The position numbers and the translations under genes were made by a program. Of a stretch of DNA of 64,000 nt, positions 60,838-64,000 are shown one piece after another; position 1 is the first letter of the stretch, and each line of letters begins with the position of its first letter. The notes under the pieces are model-generated. The model was not told the DNA's origin. It did no database searches and saw only the letters and a program-made list of their open reading frames with translations. Origin of the DNA: Taklimakanibacter sp050246735 (GTDB lineage Bacteria; Pseudomonadota; Alphaproteobacteria; Rhizobiales; Aestuariivirgaceae); NCBI GenBank assembly GCA_050246735.1, contig JBFWVM010000011.1, positions 1 through 64,000 on the forward strand, read 5' to 3'.

Positions 60838-61281
60838 ATGTCCCTGCGCGATCTCCTGCCCCTGCTCGGCGTGCTTGCCGTCTCCTGCCTCTGCACCGCC
60901 ATGCCGGCGGTCAACTTCACGGTCATGAAGGCGGGCGACCGTCCCAACATCGTTCCCGACAGGGCCTCAGCCCAGGCGGATGTCCGCATCCTCCATCCGG
61001 AAGAGCTCGCCAGGCTCGAAGCCGACGTCGCGCGGCTGGCCCGTGACAAGCTGCTCGGCTGCACGAAGGTCGAGGCCGTCGTCGAGCCGGGCCGACCGCC
61101 CTTCCCGCCGAATCCCGGCACCGACGGCAACTACTCCGCCTCCGTCGGTACCGTGACGCTCGATGCCCTGGGGCCCGTCGGCGGCGGCGCCCACACGCGC
61201 GGCGAATATATCGACATCGACCGCATCGGACCGCGCATCTATCTCCTCGCCCGCCTGATGATGGACGCGGCCGGCAAATAG
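60838..61281 (+). pseudogene. Internally deleted M20 (glutamate carboxypeptidase-like) peptidase remnant
   Basis: 147 residues versus ~400 in the family. A signal-peptide-like start (LLPLLGVLAVSCLCTAMPA) is joined directly to the dimerisation domain (VNFTVMKAGDRPNIVPDRASAQADVRI), and a second junction after RPPFPPNPG jumps to the C-terminal DGNYSASVGTVTLDALGPVGGGAHTRGEYIDIDRI. The whole N-terminal metal-binding domain (HxD motif and its partners) and a stretch of the dimerisation/catalytic linker are missing, so no peptidase activity is possible. The reading frame is nevertheless open throughout. Ten bases separate its stop from the next gene. Confidence 0.75.
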
Positions 61282-61290
61282 CCATTGCAG

Positions 61291-62439
61291 ATGCCCCATC
61301 CTCCTCACGTGATCGTCGTCGGCGCCGGATCGCTCGGCCTGTGCACGGCGCTGAGCCTCGCCGAGCGGGGCGCCAGGGTGACCGTCCTCGAAGCGAAGTC
61401 GATCGCTTCCGGATCGACCGGCCGGTCCGTCGGCGTGGTCGGCACGCAGTTCACCGATCCGCAGGAGATCCTGCTGCGCCGTCACGCGATGAAGCATTTC
61501 GCCCGCTGGGAAGACGCCGGGTTGCGCTTCAACCACATCGGCTATCTGCGCCTCGCCCGGACGCAGGCGCAAATGACTCTGTTTCGCGAGTCGGTGCGCA
61601 TGCAGGCCGAAGCCGGATTTCGCGCGAGGCTCTATCCGGCCGACGAGCTGCGCCTGCTGGTTCCGCATATGGATGCGGCCGGTCTCGCCGGCGGCATCTT
61701 CGGACCCGACAACGGCTTTCTGGACCCGCATGAGCTGTGCACGTTCCTTGCCGGGAGGCTGAAGGCTTCCGGCGCGAGTCTCCGGCAATATTGCGCCGTC
61801 ACCGGCGCCAGGCGGACCGGCGGCACCTTCCGCCTGCAGACGACCAGGGGCGTGTTCGACGGCGATGTGGTGGTGAACGCCGCCGGCGCCTGGGCGCCGC
61901 GCCTTGCCGCCATGTTCGGCCAGACATTGCATGTGCGTCCCGAGCGTCACGAGGCGGTCATGGTCCTGCTCGACCGCCCTCTCGACTATGTGATGCCCAT
62001 GGTCATGGACCTGGTGAATGGCGAGGGAACGGGCCTGAACTTCCGCCATGAGAAAGCCGGCGAGCTCATTGCCGAGATCCACAAGGCCGATTCGACGCCC
62101 GCCGAGGATCCCGACGACTACAACGAGCAGTGCGAGGAGTCCGCCAAGATCCATCTGGCCGAGCTGTTGCTGGAGCGCCTGCCTTTGCTCTCCGGTGCCA
62201 GGCTCGGGCGCGGCTGGGCCGGTCTCTATCCGGTGACCGCCGACCATCGTCCCTTCGCCGGCCCGATCGATGCCGCCGAGCCGCGCCTCGTCACGGCCGC
62301 GGGTGCCGGCGGCTATGGCATCCAGCTGGCCCCGGTGATCGGCCAGGTCGCGGCCGACTGGGCGTTGCATGGCGCGCCCGTCTCGACGCCCGGACTGGAC
62401 GACCTCGCACCCTCCCCGGCCCGCAATATCGCGGCATGA
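61291..62439 (+). CDS. FAD-dependent oxidoreductase (DAO family)
   Basis: 382 residues; a TTG two codons earlier is possible. The FAD-binding motif VIVVGAGSLGLCTALSLAERGARVTVLEA opens the protein, and the family C-terminus is WAGLYPVTADHRPFAGPI...GGYGIQLAPVIG. It resembles glycine/D-amino-acid and sarcosine-type oxidases and would oxidise a secondary amine or amino acid in the cytoplasm. Neighbours do not fix the substrate. It is followed 13 bp later by the nucleosidase-like gene. Confidence 0.88.
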   Translation: MPHPPHVIVVGAGSLGLCTALSLAERGARVTVLEAKSIASGSTGRSVGVVGTQFTDPQEILLRRHAMKHFARWEDAGLRFNHIGYLRLARTQAQMTLFRESVRMQAEAGFRARLYPADELRLLVPHMDAAGLAGGIFGPDNGFLDPHELCTFLAGRLKASGASLRQYCAVTGARRTGGTFRLQTTRGVFDGDVVVNAAGAWAPRLAAMFGQTLHVRPERHEAVMVLLDRPLDYVMPMVMDLVNGEGTGLNFRHEKAGELIAEIHKADSTPAEDPDDYNEQCEESAKIHLAELLLERLPLLSGARLGRGWAGLYPVTADHRPFAGPIDAAEPRLVTAAGAGGYGIQLAPVIGQVAADWALHGAPVSTPGLDDLAPSPARNIAA

Positions 62440-62452
62440 GCAAGGATATTCC

Positions 62453-63388
62453 ATGAATGACGGCTTCTTCGTCCACCCTCTCCTGCGCGCTGGCCTGGCG
62501 GCGCTGTTGCTTCTGGCCGTGCTCCCGCTTCGCGCCTCGGCTGAAGGCTTTCTCGATCCGACGCCGCGCATAGCCGTCATATCGGCCTTCGAGGAGGAAT
62601 GGACGGTGCTCAAAAGCGAGATCCGGGAGCCGGCAGAATACCGGATCAACGGACGCAGCTTCATCGCCGGCAAGCTGGCCGGCAAGGACGTCGTCCTGCT
62701 CCTGAGCGGCGTCAGCATGGTCAATGCGGCGATGAACACGCAGATCGCGCTCGACCGCTTCCCGGTCACCGCGGTGATGGTTTCGGGCATCGCCGGCGGC
62801 GTCGATCCGGATCTGCATATCGGCGATGTGGTGATCGCCGATCGCTGGGGCCAGTATCTGGAGGCGGTCTTCGCCCGCGAGACGCCGGACGGCTTCGCCA
62901 TCCCGGACTGGATGGAGAAGGACGGCTTCGCCGGCCACGGCATGATGATCCCGCGCGCGGTCGAGGTGACGAGGCAGGACAAGGGCCCGGAGCGCCGCTT
63001 CTGGTTCCCGAGCGATCCCGGCCTGCTCGCTGCGGCGCGCAAGGTCGCCTCCGAGGTCGGCCTCGTGCGGTGCGCCGGCGCCGGCACATGCTTGCATCAT
63101 GGTCCGAAGATCATCGTCGGCGGCAACGGCGTGTCCGGCCAGGCCTTCGTCGACAATGCCGAGTTTCGCGACTATGTGTGGAGGACCTTCAAGGCCCGGC
63201 TTCTCGACATGGAAAGCGCCGCGGTCGCCCATGTCGCCTATGCCAATGGCGTGCCGTTCCTGGCGGTGCGCAGCCTGTCCGACCTGGCCGGCGGCAATGG
63301 AGAAGCCAACGAGATGACGACCTTCATGGCGCTGGCGTCACGCAATTCGGCCGCGGTCGTCATGGCCGTCCTGAGGGACATGCCGTGA
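62453..63388 (+). CDS. Exported nucleoside phosphorylase/nucleosidase-like protein (PNP_UDP_1 superfamily)
   Basis: 311 residues. An N-terminal signal (ALLLLAVLPLRASA, cut near residue 30) precedes a MTAN/PNP-type fold: IAVISAFEEEWTVLKSEI, GVSMVNAAMNTQIALDRFPVTAVMVSGIAGG and the hallmark DMESAAVAHVAYANGVPFLAVRSLSD. Cytoplasmic MTA/SAH nucleosidases lack a signal, so this is a periplasmic member that could release bases from nucleosides. The start at 62453 begins the signal; the open frame upstream overlaps the oxidoreductase gene. Same strand as that gene. Confidence 0.86.
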   Translation: MNDGFFVHPLLRAGLAALLLLAVLPLRASAEGFLDPTPRIAVISAFEEEWTVLKSEIREPAEYRINGRSFIAGKLAGKDVVLLLSGVSMVNAAMNTQIALDRFPVTAVMVSGIAGGVDPDLHIGDVVIADRWGQYLEAVFARETPDGFAIPDWMEKDGFAGHGMMIPRAVEVTRQDKGPERRFWFPSDPGLLAAARKVASEVGLVRCAGAGTCLHHGPKIIVGGNGVSGQAFVDNAEFRDYVWRTFKARLLDMESAAVAHVAYANGVPFLAVRSLSDLAGGNGEANEMTTFMALASRNSAAVVMAVLRDMP

Positions 63389-63390
63389 CT

Positions 63391-64000
63391 TCACGATGAG
63401 GACGCGCCGGCCGGAGCGAACCGCATGGACATGCGCCCGAGCGGACCATAGTCCGCCGAGACATGATCGCCGGGGCCGATCTCGAGTGGCACGAGGCAGG
63501 TGCCGGTGGTCACCACCTGGCCCCTGGCGAGCATCAGGCCGTGCCGCGACAGCTCGTTGGCGAGCCAGGCCAGGGCGGTGCGCGGGTCGCCGAGCACATT
63601 GGCGCCGATGCCTTCGCGCTCAAGGCGCGCCCCGACCCGGCCGACGACCCGATGGGCCGCCAGATCGAGGCTGCGCCATGACGCCGGCGCTTCCGGCCCG
63701 AGCACGAACTGGTGCCCGCAGGCATTGTCGGCGATCAGCTGCGCCGCGCCCACGAGGGTGAAGTCCGTATAGCGGGAATCGGGTATCTCGATCGCGAGAT
63801 GCAGCGCCGCCACGGCCGCGAGCACCTCGCTCTCGCCATAGGGCTCCTCGCGCGGCGGCAGGTCTCGCGCCATCCGGAAGGCGAACTCGGCTTCCGCGAC
63901 GCGCATGTGATTCTCGCCGAAGACCAGCGTGGCACCGTCCGGATGGACCATCTCCGCGAGGAGGCGCCCGGCGAGCGGGCCGTCGACGGCGATATGGCGC
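63391..64000 (-). CDS. 2-keto-4-pentenoate hydratase-like protein (5' end beyond the window)
   Basis: At least 202 codons can be read; the window edge cuts the start, since the frame is still open at 64000 (RHIAVDGPLAGRLLAEMVHPDG). Family landmarks are ENHMRVAEAEFAFRMARDLPPRE (metal-binding glutamates of the FAH/MhpD fold) and ANVLGDPRTALAWLANEL. The enzyme class adds water to 2-keto-4-pentenoate in aromatic meta-cleavage. It converges on the nucleosidase-like gene with two bases between. Confidence 0.85.
   Translation of the reverse strand, partial: RHIAVDGPLAGRLLAEMVHPDGATLVFGENHMRVAEAEFAFRMARDLPPREEPYGESEVLAAVAALHLAIEIPDSRYTDFTLVGAAQLIADNACGHQFVLGPEAPASWRSLDLAAHRVVGRVGARLEREGIGANVLGDPRTALAWLANELSRHGLMLARGQVVTTGTCLVPLEIGPGDHVSADYGPLGRMSMRFAPAGASSS

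Overview
The window is high-GC DNA of alphaproteobacterial character, most likely Hyphomicrobiales (Rhizobiales). The support is the gene content: two branched-chain-amino-acid-type ABC transporters, a heterotetrameric sarcosine oxidase operon, AmiC/AmiR, many LysR/TetR/AraC regulators and GC-rich intergenic mosaic repeats. This placement is inferred from gene families and codon style; no rRNA or tRNA gene is present to test it. The content is mostly catabolic and transport, with a few islands of mobile or selfish DNA.

Layout. (1) 139-10150: an AraC-type regulator diverges from a hydantoinase/oxoprolinase pair (hyuB-hyuA), followed by a complete Liv-type uptake system (livG, livF, livH, livM, binding protein). 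A dispersed repeat lies inside this operon. (2) 10151-15008: an accessory island bounded by a decayed IS66 element, which interrupts an AlpA-like gene, and a decayed IS3-family element. It holds a Fic enzyme, a UlaG-like metallo-hydrolase, and an AT-richer pair: a secreted trypsin-like protease and an unknown protein. (3) 15009-17573: agmatinase-type ureohydrolase, LysR regulator, DUF1203 protein. (4) 17855-26078: an amide-responsive operon of cytoplasmic sensor AmiC, ANTAR antiterminator AmiR, a leader with two small hairpins and an intrinsic terminator, a nitrilase-family amidohydrolase, a second Liv-type transporter whose permease and ATPase are fused, and a flavin reductase. (5) 26171-34292: a nucleotidyltransferase toxin-antitoxin-like pair, TetR/MFS, LysR/DMT exporter, an (R)-amine-transaminase-like enzyme, a lipoprotein, dienelactone hydrolase and quinone reductase. 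(6) 34293-37544: a large GH94-like phosphorylase. (7) 37666-51220: an N-methyl-amino-acid catabolic operon (dimethylglycine/sarcosine dehydrogenase-like protein, soxBDAG, tetR) diverging from a dipeptide-type ABC transporter; the shared promoter region carries two matching TetR-type boxes. (8) 51229-53185: LysR, tautomerase, DUF4865.

(9) 53193-58903 is the most unusual part. Five same-strand genes encode a split PEP-synthase-like phosphotransferase (a His-domain subunit, and an ATP-grasp subunit fused to a complete cyclic-nucleotide-binding domain), a RES-Xre toxin-antitoxin pair, and a membrane class III cyclase with a CxxCH haem-type sensor domain. The cyclase could make the nucleotide that controls the phosphotransferase. 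(10) 58904-64000: a composite repeat cluster, zwf, an internally deleted M20 peptidase remnant, an FAD oxidoreductase, a secreted nucleosidase/phosphorylase-like protein, and a 2-keto-4-pentenoate hydratase cut by the window edge.

All identifications rest on reading the sequence and remembered family features; no database search was run.
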